Of a DNA stretch of 64,000 nucleotides, positions 1-9,525 are shown in pieces. Position numbers and translations under genes: made by a program. Each line of letters begins with the position of its first letter. The stretch's first letter is position 1. The stretch is from a virus. The notes under the pieces are model-generated. The model saw only the letters and a program-made list of their open reading frames with translations. It was not told the DNA's origin and searched no databases. The stretch is from positions 50,716 through 114,715 of IMG/VR virus record IMGVR_UViG_3300028569_002801; one strand, given 5' to 3'.

Positions 1-1076
1 GTACAACCACTTTCACTTGTTACCGTATAACAATAACATTGTGGAGTTGGTGTAGGTGTTGGTGTAGGTGTCGGCGTTACACAAACCGAACAATCTGAAT
101 AAACGTCTAATACTTGTATTAAGTTTCTATTTGAAGATGCGGTTGTTTTACCGATATACGTTACACACTGTATTTGATTTGACGCACTTCCGTATAAAAG
201 TGCTAAGAATGTAGTTCCCGTACTAACAACAGACCCTGAATATGTTATTGGTTCTGTAATATAATAATGTTCACCCGTATCACAGTCCAATAAGTCTTTA
301 ACTGACGAACAAACAAAATCTCCGCTATCAACAACAAATGTTACTGTATCCGCCGATGGTGTTACAGGGCAATATGATGGTGTTGGTGTCGGAGTTGGTG
401 TCGGAGTTGGTGTTGTCCCTGAAGTGGATATCGTTATTGTGGCAGTAAACGCACTACATATATCTGGTGTTGGTGTGGGAGTCGGTGTAGGTGTAGGGGT
501 GGGGGTTGGTGTCAGAGTAGGTGTCGGGGTTGGAATATCACATTCTAACAATACGTCAAAATCTAAATCTGAACACGGATCTGTAGGAATTGGTGTTATT
601 GAACATATTCCTTCGTACATTATGGTACTATCTAAATCGGGACATCCGTATGTTGTTGGGTTCTGCCCAAAAAAATCACAGGTTCCACCTAATGAATTAC
701 TTAAACACCAATTTGTTCCGTTAAAAAATATGTATCTCGGATTAGTTCCTCCTGTCCAATAATAATCCCCGCCATAATTACCTTCTAATGTATATGTGCC
801 GTTATACCCACTATATGAACTAATAGGTATTGATAAGCAATAGTTATTTTGACAATACCCACTACAAAGTGAGTCATTACAGTCAGTAACCAAAGTAGCA
901 ACACCATCGATTGTAACGGTACTATTTACCAATGACCCAATAGTATAACAACCATCAGGTATATTTGTGTCACCCGTAATATTAAAGACTAAACCGAGCG
1001 TTGTCGAATAACTCCACCCACTTACACTAAAGTTTACACTACTATTTAAACAACTTTCTATGTTAACTAATGCCAT
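1..1076 (-). CDS. Virion/tail-appendage protein with three Thr-Pro tracts (3' end outside window)
   Basis: The frame is open from the ATG at 1076 down to the window edge, so at least 358 residues are present and the C-terminus is missing. The translation is rich in Ser, Thr, Gly and Cys. Three alternating Thr-Pro tracts lie at about residues 181-202, 220-233 and 333-344, separating Cys-containing beta-rich segments, which suggests globular modules joined by stiff linkers. No enzyme motif is visible. A TATTTATA box lies on the sense strand 18 nt before the ATG. The neighbours are tail-appendage genes, so a tail-fibre or decoration role is likely but inferred. No family is recognised for the globular parts. 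Confidence 0.75.
   Translation of the reverse strand, partial: MALVNIESCLNSSVNFSVSGWSYSTTLGLVFNITGDTNIPDGCYTIGSLVNSTVTIDGVATLVTDCNDSLCSGYCQNNYCLSIPISSYSGYNGTYTLEGNYGGDYYWTGGTNPRYIFFNGTNWCLSNSLGGTCDFFGQNPTTYGCPDLDSTIMYEGICSITPIPTDPCSDLDFDVLLECDIPTPTPTLTPTPTPTPTPTPTPTPDICSAFTATITISTSGTTPTPTPTPTPTPSYCPVTPSADTVTFVVDSGDFVCSSVKDLLDCDTGEHYYITEPITYSGSVVSTGTTFLALLYGSASNQIQCVTYIGKTTASSNRNLIQVLDVYSDCSVCVTPTPTPTPTPTPQCYCYTVTSESGC
46..76 (-). repeat. Thr-Pro coding tract
   Basis: Plus-strand GGTGTN/GGNGTN hexamers encode (Thr-Pro)n near the left edge. Confidence 0.9.
379..414 (-). repeat. Thr-Pro coding tract
   Basis: Hexameric GGTGTN repeats encoding six Thr-Pro pairs in the same protein. Confidence 0.9.
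469..533 (-). repeat. Longest Thr-Pro coding tract
   Basis: About 65 bases of GGTGTN/GGGGTN hexamers encode some eleven Thr-Pro pairs with one Leu interruption. Confidence 0.9.
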
Positions 1077-1094
1077 TGAATTATTACTTTATTA

Positions 1095-1102
1095 TATAAA
1101 TA
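1095..1102 (-). promoter_or_regulatory. TATTTATA box
   Basis: Sense-strand TATTTATA 18 bases before the ATG of the Thr-Pro protein (1-1076); part of a recurrent gene-start element. Confidence 0.45.
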
Positions 1103-1139
1103 ATCAAAAGTTTATTTTATTGATGGTTTGTTTTTAAAA

Positions 1140-2336
1140 TTATAAACTAAAGTCAATTCTGTTTACCCAATTACCTTCATTATCGTTTACCCAATACACC
1201 CATTTAACAGGGGTTTCTGTCGTTTTTAGTTTAACGTTTAAATATTCCTGATAACTGTACATGTCTTGTCTATGTAATACATTACCTAACTCATTTTCAA
1301 TTCCTATATATATAAATTTAAAATTTTCAGTATAAGGTATGTAAAGTTTGAACTCATATTCAATTTCCTTTAATTCGTACCAATCTGTATTATCGTTCAC
1401 CGGTGGGTTTGTTCCTTTTATGGTTTCGGGATGTAACTTTTTATTTTTAAAGTTTATTCCCGCATAATTTTCATATTGTGTGTGTGTTCTAACGTCACCT
1501 AACCCATAAACCCCTAAAGCTATATTGTTATCCTCTTCTTGTAACATATGTCTTAATCTACGTTTAGAGTCGTTATCCATTTCCCACCATTGTTTTTCAA
1601 CAATACCATTATTTTTATTTTCTTGATTAAAGTCTGTCCAATGTTTTGTTCTACCTTCTCTTGTGTATTCATGCCAAACCACAGTCTTATGTGGGTGAAA
1701 TAAATCGTAACCTAACGTATATGAACGAATAGATAAACTAATTTCATCACCAGCAAAATAGATATTAGGGTCATACTTATATTCTTCACAATGTTTTCCG
1801 ATTGTAAAAAAGAAATGTCCACTAACAAATCTTGCGGGGATTGGTTTATCTAATGTTTGCCAATTTGGTATTGCGTGTGGTCTAAAAAGGATTGTTCCTC
1901 CCGGTGTGAAGTTAGACGCGACCATCATATATGGTTCAACATTTAATAATTGGTTATCTGATGGTCGGTACATTCCGGCATATGATGTGATGATTGGTTT
2001 TTTTGAACCTGTTATATTCATCATTTCAATCAATTCCACATCCCAATCTTGTAAAAATCTATGATGTGAATCTAATTGTATGGTGTATTCTTCACCGTCC
2101 CATAATTTTTGAATTTCAGAACGAGCCCAACAAAGCCCTTTACTTTCACTCCAATGATAATCTAATATTTTAAATCTTTCATCATTTGTGAATTCTTCCA
2201 TCGATTCAGTTTCATCACGTTGCCAACAAATTCCAAATGTTAAATTTTCAGGGTGTTTTGCTTTATTAATACAATCCCTAATGGTTGGTAATAACTCAGG
2301 ATCTCTATAAGATGCGATTTGTACAAATATTTTCAT
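1140..2336 (-). CDS. Glycosyltransferase, Skp1-type peptidyl-hydroxyproline GlcNAc-transferase family (PF11397-like)
   Basis: The 398-residue protein opens with the family signature IFVQIASYRDPEL (residues 3-15) and PENLTFGICWQ (29-39). A metal-site segment QLDSHHRF (87-94) takes the place of the DxD motif, and a later YFAGDEISLS / VVWHEY region (about 190-225) is also typical. Known members transfer GlcNAc from UDP-GlcNAc to hydroxyproline of Skp1 in Dictyostelium, and homologues occur in large viruses. The last ~90 residues look like a separate beta-rich extension. The gene sits among Thr-Pro-rich tail genes, so modification of virion proteins is a reasonable inference; the host surface or a small molecule are alternatives. 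The family call is fairly firm and the acceptor is unknown. Confidence 0.8.
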   Translation of the reverse strand: MKIFVQIASYRDPELLPTIRDCINKAKHPENLTFGICWQRDETESMEEFTNDERFKILDYHWSESKGLCWARSEIQKLWDGEEYTIQLDSHHRFLQDWDVELIEMMNITGSKKPIITSYAGMYRPSDNQLLNVEPYMMVASNFTPGGTILFRPHAIPNWQTLDKPIPARFVSGHFFFTIGKHCEEYKYDPNIYFAGDEISLSIRSYTLGYDLFHPHKTVVWHEYTREGRTKHWTDFNQENKNNGIVEKQWWEMDNDSKRRLRHMLQEEDNNIALGVYGLGDVRTHTQYENYAGINFKNKKLHPETIKGTNPPVNDNTDWYELKEIEYEFKLYIPYTENFKFIYIGIENELGNVLHRQDMYSYQEYLNVKLKTTETPVKWVYWVNDNEGNWVNRIDFSL

Positions 2337-2376
2337 ACAAATAAATTAGTTTTTTTTTCTTTTTTGTAAATCTTTA

Positions 2377-2952
2377 TTAACTTGAAGTGTACTTAATCTT
2401 CATTCCTAAAACATAAAGATTAGTATCATTTTGAAAAACACTTAAACCAAAAACATTATTTGATGTTATTCCAGACATATAAGGTAAAACATCCAATGAT
2501 GTGAATTTATTGATATTATAACTATATGTCTGTCCTGTCGTTATTGTTGTGGCACTATAAAACGAATTTACGGGTCCGTATTGTACGTTTATATCAGTAG
2601 AAACATTACCACTAAATGTTGGTATTGTTACCACTTCAGCGGATATCATAGAAGATAAATCGTTTGGAATTAATCCATTTATATAAACAGGGTCGGTACC
2701 TGCATTACAGGTACCAGCATAAAAGTTACCAATATAAGTAGGATTTGTTTCTGAACCTTTAAAGAAAATCTCTTTTATTTGATTAGTATTACCACTAAAT
2801 ATAGTACTTAATTGTTGTAACTCAACTTTATATGATGACCCGTAAAGGCTTTGTGACGTATCTGCAGTTGTTACAATATGTATAATTGTAGTCGGAGTAA
2901 TCGCCGATGATTGAGCTAATGTTCTATCTGTTAATAATTGGTATGTTGGCAT
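2377..2952 (-). CDS. Hypothetical tail-associated protein
   Basis: This 191-residue protein has no recognised family. It is rich in Thr, Ser, Asn and Ile with few charges, has no predicted signal peptide or membrane span by eye, and looks beta-structured like the neighbouring tail-appendage proteins. A TATTTATT box precedes it at 2962-2969. It lies between the glycosyltransferase and a set of SprB-like proteins, all transcribed leftward, so a small virion structural role is likely but only by context. Confidence 0.6.
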   Translation of the reverse strand: MPTYQLLTDRTLAQSSAITPTTIIHIVTTADTSQSLYGSSYKVELQQLSTIFSGNTNQIKEIFFKGSETNPTYIGNFYAGTCNAGTDPVYINGLIPNDLSSMISAEVVTIPTFSGNVSTDINVQYGPVNSFYSATTITTGQTYSYNINKFTSLDVLPYMSGITSNNVFGLSVFQNDTNLYVLGMKIKYTSS

Positions 2953-2961
2953 AGTTTATTT

Positions 2962-2969
2962 AATAAATA
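2962..2969 (-). promoter_or_regulatory. TATTTATT box
   Basis: Sense-strand TATTTATT 9 bases before the ATG of the 191-residue gene. Confidence 0.4.
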
Positions 2970-2973
2970 TTAT

Positions 2974-3261
2974 TTATTGGAAAATATAACCTACTCCGTC
3001 CATAAAATTAAAATATATATCATTTTGAAACGCCTTTTGGACCTCACAATTAATAACTGTCGAGTACACACATCCATTTGTATCAACAATTCTTAAATAA
3101 AGGTAATTTTCGTTTGGAAAAAAGTCATCAGTATCAAATATAATATTTGGTGGTATAAAGGTACTCCCTGAAACAAAAAAACAAGACGTGTTAGTTGAGT
3201 CACATATAAAAATATCATATGGTGGTTGTCCGCTCGTTACTCCTGTTATTTCTACGTTCAT
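2974..3261 (-). CDS. Small protein with one SprB-like repeat
   Basis: The 95 residues match a single SprB-type repeat: an opening TSGQPPYDIFICD (9-21), a hydrophobic core, then LRIVDTNGCVYSTVINC (55-71). The D-x-x-G-C ending is typical of gliding-adhesin repeats in Bacteroidota. The last 24 residues are aromatic and unrelated. A sense-strand TATTTATA box ends only four bases before the ATG. It resembles the first domain of the next gene upstream (3276-3845), suggesting duplication. Probably a tail decoration or adhesion module. Confidence 0.65.
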   Translation of the reverse strand: MNVEITGVTSGQPPYDIFICDSTNTSCFFVSGSTFIPPNIIFDTDDFFPNENYLYLRIVDTNGCVYSTVINCEVQKAFQNDIYFNFMDGVGYIFQ

Positions 3262-3265
3262 ATAT

Positions 3266-3273
3266 TATAAATA
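3266..3273 (-). promoter_or_regulatory. TATTTATA box, 4 nt from ATG
   Basis: Sense-strand TATTTATA then ATAT then ATG of the small SprB-like gene; identical spacing occurs at 53128-53135. Confidence 0.5.
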
Positions 3274-3275
3274 CT

Positions 3276-3845
3276 TTAAGGGCAAGAAGGTAAATCGGTT
3301 ACCACACCGGCAGTAACTTCTGCGATTGCATTATATGTTGGTGAACCACCTATTTTAACTAAAAAGTATCCTGTTAATAATGTTGGTGAACACCCAACAT
3401 TATTAGAATATAAAATAGAACCGATTTGAGGTTCACTTTCATCAAGATACGCCAAAAAAGCCGCATTAACGGCACAAGTACCACCTGTAACACAATTAAA
3501 TGCGGTACAGGCACTTAAAAATGAAGTATAAAAGTATCCCGTAATATTAGTTGAACTACCAAAAGGTGTGTAGTATGGATGTACTGTGCTTGGACCACAA
3601 GTTGGTGTCGGAGTTGGTGTAGGGGTTGGGGGTGGGTCATAACAAGAAACTAATTCAAAGTATTCACATCCTGTTGAATCAATAGTTTTAACCATTAATG
3701 TATTCGCACTTGAATAGAAGGAATTAAGTGTATATGTCCCTCCTGTTGTACTTGTTAAATAACAGTTATTTCCATATTCATCACATAGGTAAACACTCAA
3801 TGGTGGTGTTCCCCCTGTTGTTCCTGATATCGTAATAACACTCAT
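3276..3845 (-). CDS. SprB-like repeat plus Thr-Pro linker protein
   Basis: Of 189 residues, about 1-65 form one SprB-like repeat (TTGGTPPLSVYLCD ... IDSTGCEYFELVSC), 70-82 are a Pro-rich (Thr-Pro)n linker, and 85-189 are a Cys-rich domain of unknown type. The start overlaps the stop of the upstream 824-residue gene in a TAATG arrangement, so the two are probably translationally coupled and used in the same structure. The modular layout (adhesin repeat, linker, head domain) fits a tail-fibre tip or whisker. Function is inferred from architecture only. Confidence 0.7.
   Translation of the reverse strand: MSVITISGTTGGTPPLSVYLCDEYGNNCYLTSTTGGTYTLNSFYSSANTLMVKTIDSTGCEYFELVSCYDPPPTPTPTPTPTCGPSTVHPYYTPFGSSTNITGYFYTSFLSACTAFNCVTGGTCAVNAAFLAYLDESEPQIGSILYSNNVGCSPTLLTGYFLVKIGGSPTYNAIAEVTAGVVTDLPSCP
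3601..3633 (-). repeat. Thr-Pro coding tract
   Basis: Linker between SprB-like and Cys-rich domains of the 189-residue protein. Confidence 0.9.
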
Positions 3846-6319
3846 TATTGATAAACTAATGTAAACCCCTCTTCTGTTATCATAAAATAACTATCTTCAG
3901 TTAATATTATAAATGATTGACTACAATCGTTACATACTACCTCATATTCTATTTTTAATCTTAAATAAAATTTACAATCACCTAAAGGATCAACATCACC
4001 AACACATTTTGAAATAATTTCAAATGTATTTGTTAATAAATCAATAGTAAAACTTTGTATGTTCGGTATACTACCTAAAATACCTTCGATTGTTGATTGC
4101 CAAAGAGTGTCTTGTGGAATATCATTTAGTGTTGTTGCAGTATAAAATGGTACAGTATATATAGTATCTCCCGATTCACAATCCGTATATACCAAGAAAT
4201 CACCATTTTCTGTTGTAATTGTAAATACGTCCTCAGTTAAAATAAAACACGTATCACCAGATCCTGGACAATCAATTTCTATTTGACAACTAAATACCGC
4301 CCCACTAAAACTACATCCGGTATATCCCGAAATAATATCAATATACCCCTCATTTAACATTTCCGATAAACCTCTTTTAGTTCCAACAGTAGTCGTAAAA
4401 GTACTATTACAAATATTAAATAACTGATAAGATGTTGGAGAGATACCGTTACAATCTATTGTAAAATCTTGTATATCGTAACAACCATTACTATCAGTTA
4501 TTTCAACATAATAGTTTCCAGCGGATAAACCACTTACAGTTGATCCCGTTTGTCCGTTACTCCAATTATACGTAAAAGTTGGTTCTCCTTGATATATTAC
4601 TACGGAAGCCGATCCGTCATTTCCATTAACACAATCTATTTTTTGTATGGAAGTTAAAAGTTGTCCTCCTGTTGTTATTGTAAAACCTGTGGATACCGCA
4701 CAACCAACACTATCAGTGACGGTTATCGTATAATTTCCTGGTAGTAAATTATTATATGTTATTCCTGTCGATGTGGTATCTATTAGGGTGTCTCCGTTAC
4801 TTAATACATAATCTAAAACTCCCGTATATCCTGAAAATACCTCAATAACCGCAACACCGTTTGGTTCCCCACATGTTGACCCGGTAGTTGTTGCACTAAC
4901 AATAAATTTTTGAGTAGATGTTATATTTAATGTTGTTGTATAAACACAACTTGTTCCTGAACCTGAAATTGTTAATTCATATGTATCATTTTGTAAGTTA
5001 GTAAAACTATTAGTTTGATTAAGACTTGTATTTTGATAAACGGTGTTACCACTTAAACCTGATAAAGTGTATGTGTAATATCCTCCAAGCCCTGCAATTT
5101 GCACATCTATTTGTCCATTATTCTGATTGCAGTCTGAGTTGGTAACAATTATGTCTACCACATTAAATCCTCCTACGGGACTTAGAAACCCACTTAATGT
5201 TGTTTCACAAAAATTGGCGTCTCTTACAACAACTTGATAAGTTCCAGCAGCAAGGTTTGTTAATGTGAACACGTTTGATAATGTATACCCAACTTGGGCG
5301 GTAGAAGCCGAATAATAGAAAGGAGCGGTACCTCCAGTTAAAAAATACGTCAGACTACCATCAGATGCGAAACAACTTGGTGTTGATGCACTTAATAACC
5401 CTATACCTAATGGATCAGCAGCACCTACAAATTCACTTTTAGTTACCTCACAACCATTAATATCTGTTACCGTACAAGTATATACTCCTTGTGTTAATCC
5501 CGTAATTAATTGTGTGGTTTCTCCATTACTCCACAAATACGTATAAGGTCCGGTTCCCGTAACTCCTGTTACCGCCAATTTACCTTTATCAATAACACAA
5601 TTAGATGTATTCACCTTCCAAAAACCAAAATCTAAAGAAGTACTTGCAGATATTACCGCGTTTTCAGTGTTAGCCGTGGTACCACCTGAATCAAAAACAG
5701 TAGCATAATAAATACCACTAGGTAATCCGTTAAAATCATATGGTAAAGTTCCTGTTGTTTCTACAACGTAAGGAACACCATCTTGATAAAGAAGAATAGT
5801 ATATGGGGCACCTGAAGATGTTGCACTTATAGTTAAAAATCCGGTATCTTGTCCACAAGTAGTTCCTGATGCGGTAACTACATTTGCCTCAAAACATCCC
5901 GTTACATTAACATTAACATATAATTCATTATTTTGTAAATTAAGAGTATCATTTATTCTGAACACATAAGTACCTCCTGTTAGCCCTGTAAATGTTATAG
6001 GAGAACTACTTGTTTGAGCAGTTAAAGTTCCCGGAATAATATTATCAATTGTGTATGGGGCAACACCACCATATGAAGTGAAAGTCACACTACCTGTTGC
6101 TGCGGAGCAAACCCCCGTAACTTGGAATCCGTAACTAAGTGGTCCTGATGTACATGTTTCTGTACAAGTTACCCCTGTAGCAATATAAACCCCTCTTGCC
6201 GAACCAGAATATGATTCATCTATACATATACTTTCACCAAGTGAAACTCCGAATTGGTATAATCCACAACAGTCTACATATTCATAAACACCATCCGTTA
6301 ATCCTGATACACAAGCCAT
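3845..6319 (-). CDS. Tail adhesin with about seven SprB-type repeats
   Basis: In this 824-residue protein about seven units of 65-85 residues run from roughly residue 68 to 625. Each opens with a C-x(3-5)-G segment, continues with a GG/PY/W-S-N-G core and closes with G-x-Y-x(2)-x-V-T/x-D-x-x-G-C. The best units end TVTDINGC, ITVTDSVGC and EITDSNGC. This matches the gliding-motility adhesin SprB repeat (PF13573-like), a family typical of Bacteroidota surface proteins. The C-terminal ~200 residues contain repeated Cys-rich segments with a duplicated LTED motif. No signal peptide is present, as expected for a virion component. Host binding or mimicry of the host adhesin is inferred. Confidence 0.8.
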   Translation of the reverse strand: MACVSGLTDGVYEYVDCCGLYQFGVSLGESICIDESYSGSARGVYIATGVTCTETCTSGPLSYGFQVTGVCSAATGSVTFTSYGGVAPYTIDNIIPGTLTAQTSSSPITFTGLTGGTYVFRINDTLNLQNNELYVNVNVTGCFEANVVTASGTTCGQDTGFLTISATSSGAPYTILLYQDGVPYVVETTGTLPYDFNGLPSGIYYATVFDSGGTTANTENAVISASTSLDFGFWKVNTSNCVIDKGKLAVTGVTGTGPYTYLWSNGETTQLITGLTQGVYTCTVTDINGCEVTKSEFVGAADPLGIGLLSASTPSCFASDGSLTYFLTGGTAPFYYSASTAQVGYTLSNVFTLTNLAAGTYQVVVRDANFCETTLSGFLSPVGGFNVVDIIVTNSDCNQNNGQIDVQIAGLGGYYTYTLSGLSGNTVYQNTSLNQTNSFTNLQNDTYELTISGSGTSCVYTTTLNITSTQKFIVSATTTGSTCGEPNGVAVIEVFSGYTGVLDYVLSNGDTLIDTTSTGITYNNLLPGNYTITVTDSVGCAVSTGFTITTGGQLLTSIQKIDCVNGNDGSASVVIYQGEPTFTYNWSNGQTGSTVSGLSAGNYYVEITDSNGCYDIQDFTIDCNGISPTSYQLFNICNSTFTTTVGTKRGLSEMLNEGYIDIISGYTGCSFSGAVFSCQIEIDCPGSGDTCFILTEDVFTITTENGDFLVYTDCESGDTIYTVPFYTATTLNDIPQDTLWQSTIEGILGSIPNIQSFTIDLLTNTFEIISKCVGDVDPLGDCKFYLRLKIEYEVVCNDCSQSFIILTEDSYFMITEEGFTLVYQ

Positions 6320-6345
6320 ATATAATTTTTTTCTTTATTTTTTTA

Positions 6346-9300
6346 TTAAGGACAAACCCCCATGTTTATTGCTGATACAAATCTTGGAGATGTACTTGTT
6401 GGTATTGTAGTTGAGCAAACATTAAATGTTCCTCCACCTAAAAATGAAGTAGTCGTCCCAACCCCACTACAGTTATATGTGGTATAAGCTCCTCCAGTTG
6501 GACTAAACGTTACTGCCCACATATATGTCACGCAAGGTGTAGGGGTTGGTGTAGGTGTTGGAGTTGGAGTTGGCGTCAAAACTGTTTGTTGTGAACAATT
6601 TATTTGTAAATCAACCCCTATGTTAAGATATAAGGTTTTACTTGTAAAATCGTCGTAACATGTTGAATTACTAACTACAAGTGTACTTCCAGCCAAATAA
6701 AAATTTAATCCGTAATTGTATAATTCAACTAAATATGTATTAACCGCATTTACCAAATCAGTGGTTGATGGGTAACCACCAATACCATACCCTGTATAAA
6801 ATTGTTCTTGTACTAAAATTTGTGAATCTAACCTACAGTCAATATACCAATTAGTAACTATACTATTAATATCACAATCACTCTGTGTGAATCCACTATT
6901 AGTTAAAACGTTATTTAACGCATAATTCAATATTGCTGCCGGATCGGTTTTTACATCACATTTTAATGTCTGATCAATACAATCATAACTAAATGGTTCT
7001 CCGTTATACGTACACGGAATACAAGAAACAGGAATAAATGTACAACCTCTTTGTCTTCTCCAAACAAACTTTTGTCTATGGAAAATAGAATTTTCCATTT
7101 TTTGTCCTGTTAACCATAAAGTGGTTCCTGGAACTACTTGTTCTAATAGTCTTTGCCAATGATCACCTAAACCTAAAGTATAGTCTATCATTTTTTGATA
7201 TGTAAACTTATTAGAAGGTATTCCTACAGTTTGATCAGACTCCAAATATCTCCAATAAACTGATTGTAACGTAGGGTAACCTCCCGTTTTACCATCAAAT
7301 ATTGTTTGTCGATTTCTAACATTAATGAAGTTATTATAAAAACTTTGAGCGAACTCAAAGAATGTTTTTTCTTTTGGTTTTGGGTTAATAAATGTCCAAT
7401 CTATATTACCAGGATATGGGTATGGTGCCGTCAATCCTGAATTTGGTATAGGGTATCCGTACTTTACAGACATATCCCATATATCATAAGTAATACCTTG
7501 ACCCATGTTAGTATATAACTCAATATTTTTAGAATTAATTACTAACCTATCATCACTAACAGTATAATCTACCCCATTAAAATTTGACCCGTCTTTTCTA
7601 TTCCCCGTATCATTAACTGCCCAAGATTTTTGATTATCACTTATCTTAGTTAACGTATACCCTTCTGCAATATCAGGAAAATCTCTAAACCTATCCATAT
7701 ATTCTTGTCCATATGTGAATGGTTTTAATGATGATATTAAATATGGGTTGGTTGGGTTAAAGGATGAGTTTACAGAGTCAGCCTCTTGATTTGATCTATG
7801 TTCAGGACTTGTCTCAAACCATCCAGCCCCTTTTTGGAAGAAGTTGTCGTCTGTAATTGCGGGACTTTGGGGGTACCCATCAGAATCAACTCCGTAATCG
7901 TTTAATGTCGTTGTTATTAAATTTATAACCCCACTTGTAGTATATCCTGTGTAAATCACACCCAATAAACTAAATGTATTAGCCGGATCAAAAACAGGTG
8001 TCTCTACATATGTTGTCCCTCCAGAAATTTGACAATACTTTTCGTAAAAATCATTATAATTTATTTTAGTATCAGCCAAATAAATAACTTCATTAAACTC
8101 TAATAATGCTTCAGGGGCACCTATAAATCTCATAACATATTCCAAAGATTGTCTAGTCCCCTTTGTTCTAAACATGTGTGCGGAGTTTAATATTATATTT
8201 CTATAGTATTGATAGTTTAACTCTGTTGGTGTGTCTGAAACTGACTGCCCAGGAAAAACTTGTTTAGCGTTTGGATCAAATACTGAATTTAAAAACCCTT
8301 CATTTGTTATTGGTGAGATGTCTGAATTAATCCCTAATGTTTGAGCTAAATTTGTGAGTAGTTGTGAAGGTATATCATTACCTACTTGGTAATTTACAGA
8401 GTTCATATATGCTAACGCATCAATAAACTTTTTAACTTCATCAAAACTTCTACCGTATATTTGTAATACCTTTTCAATTTTTTGATCATCAGTATCAAAC
8501 TCTTTGAATGATCCTGTAATTAAAAATCTACTTATTAAATTTGTTTTATATTCGTCTAATTTTTCAGCAATACTCTGTATTTGAGATATATATTGTTCAA
8601 ATTTAGTACTATTAATATCTAAGTTCCAATACTTGTCTATCGGCCAAGTTACTTGTTTTGTAAATAAAGTATATTTACCTGCCGAATCGTAATCAGGATA
8701 TGTAAATTTAGCACTGTATTTTGGATACACACTTCTATTTAACATAAAATCTTCAACCTCATCAAAGTTATCTAAAAATACCTTTTCTGTTGTTTCATTA
8801 TTTAATTTTATAACTAAATTAAAAGTTGATGCACTTTGTCCGGGAAACATATCCCCTTTCACTGTTAATGTAAGAGTACCCCCTGTCATATTCTCAACAG
8901 GAATCATATCCGTTACTTTGTATTCTGTACTAACATCTCTAAAATAAACGGCATAACTTTCAAAGTTATTAGTCATATCCCTAAATGGACTAACAGTTAT
9001 CGGTCTAGTTAATATGTTTCTAGCGGCGTTTTCAGAATAATCAATACTAAATGGGTTATAGATTAAACCAGTATTAATATCAAAAGTGGTTTCATCGTTT
9101 TTTCTATCATAAACAATATTAGATGCAGTATTTCCTGTATATAATCCTGACGTTTGTCTTGGATAAACCTCTAAAGCCGCAGGGAAAAAATTTATTACCT
9201 TTATAATTGAGGTTGACATTCTTTTCTGTAGGGAACCATACAACGAAAAACTAGTGATTTCCGATATATCAAAATTTGGGTAAACTTTAAAAGTCTTTTC

Positions 9301-9525
9301 AATAATCCTTTTTACCTCTTCAATATTATCTATTTTAAGGTTTTCTAAAGTATAAGGATTAGAAAATATACCAGTGTCAAATTTTCTATTTGTCTTTTCA
9401 TATATTGCACTAGTAAACTCAAAATTACCTTGCGTCAAACCTCCCCCATCCACAATTTGGAATCCTACAAGGTTATCAGAAAAGGTTTTAACCCCACCAG
9501 GTGGAAAAAATATTTTATTTGCCAT
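6346..9525 (-). CDS. Baseplate/tail structural protein with C-terminal Thr-Pro linker and Cys-rich cap
   Basis: The protein has 1059 residues. About residues 441-478 contain an AHMFRTKGTRQSLEYVMRFIG segment resembling the 'KGT...ES...R.(I/L)(F/G)' motif of baseplate-region proteins in T4-like and P2-like phages, so a baseplate-peripheral role is likely. Residues 983-996 are a (Thr-Pro)n linker, and the last ~60 form a small Cys-containing beta domain with a Y-x-C-S-G motif that recurs in the gp15-like protein at 51376-52605. The stop overlaps the start of the next gene downstream only by wide spacing, while its own start overlaps the upstream gene (TAATG at 9523-9527). The exact T4 counterpart is not identified. 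Confidence 0.7.
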   Translation of the reverse strand: MANKIFFPPGGVKTFSDNLVGFQIVDGGGLTQGNFEFTSAIYEKTNRKFDTGIFSNPYTLENLKIDNIEEVKRIIEKTFKVYPNFDISEITSFSLYGSLQKRMSTSIIKVINFFPAALEVYPRQTSGLYTGNTASNIVYDRKNDETTFDINTGLIYNPFSIDYSENAARNILTRPITVSPFRDMTNNFESYAVYFRDVSTEYKVTDMIPVENMTGGTLTLTVKGDMFPGQSASTFNLVIKLNNETTEKVFLDNFDEVEDFMLNRSVYPKYSAKFTYPDYDSAGKYTLFTKQVTWPIDKYWNLDINSTKFEQYISQIQSIAEKLDEYKTNLISRFLITGSFKEFDTDDQKIEKVLQIYGRSFDEVKKFIDALAYMNSVNYQVGNDIPSQLLTNLAQTLGINSDISPITNEGFLNSVFDPNAKQVFPGQSVSDTPTELNYQYYRNIILNSAHMFRTKGTRQSLEYVMRFIGAPEALLEFNEVIYLADTKINYNDFYEKYCQISGGTTYVETPVFDPANTFSLLGVIYTGYTTSGVINLITTTLNDYGVDSDGYPQSPAITDDNFFQKGAGWFETSPEHRSNQEADSVNSSFNPTNPYLISSLKPFTYGQEYMDRFRDFPDIAEGYTLTKISDNQKSWAVNDTGNRKDGSNFNGVDYTVSDDRLVINSKNIELYTNMGQGITYDIWDMSVKYGYPIPNSGLTAPYPYPGNIDWTFINPKPKEKTFFEFAQSFYNNFINVRNRQTIFDGKTGGYPTLQSVYWRYLESDQTVGIPSNKFTYQKMIDYTLGLGDHWQRLLEQVVPGTTLWLTGQKMENSIFHRQKFVWRRQRGCTFIPVSCIPCTYNGEPFSYDCIDQTLKCDVKTDPAAILNYALNNVLTNSGFTQSDCDINSIVTNWYIDCRLDSQILVQEQFYTGYGIGGYPSTTDLVNAVNTYLVELYNYGLNFYLAGSTLVVSNSTCYDDFTSKTLYLNIGVDLQINCSQQTVLTPTPTPTPTPTPTPCVTYMWAVTFSPTGGAYTTYNCSGVGTTTSFLGGGTFNVCSTTIPTSTSPRFVSAINMGVCP
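6536..6575 (-). repeat. Thr-Pro coding tract
   Basis: Linker before the C-terminal Cys-rich cap of the 1059-residue protein. Confidence 0.9.

Noticed and set aside
424-762. Plus-strand ORF with a long Gly-Val repeat
   Set aside because: It is the antisense reading of the Thr-Pro coding tract in the minus-strand gene 1-1076.
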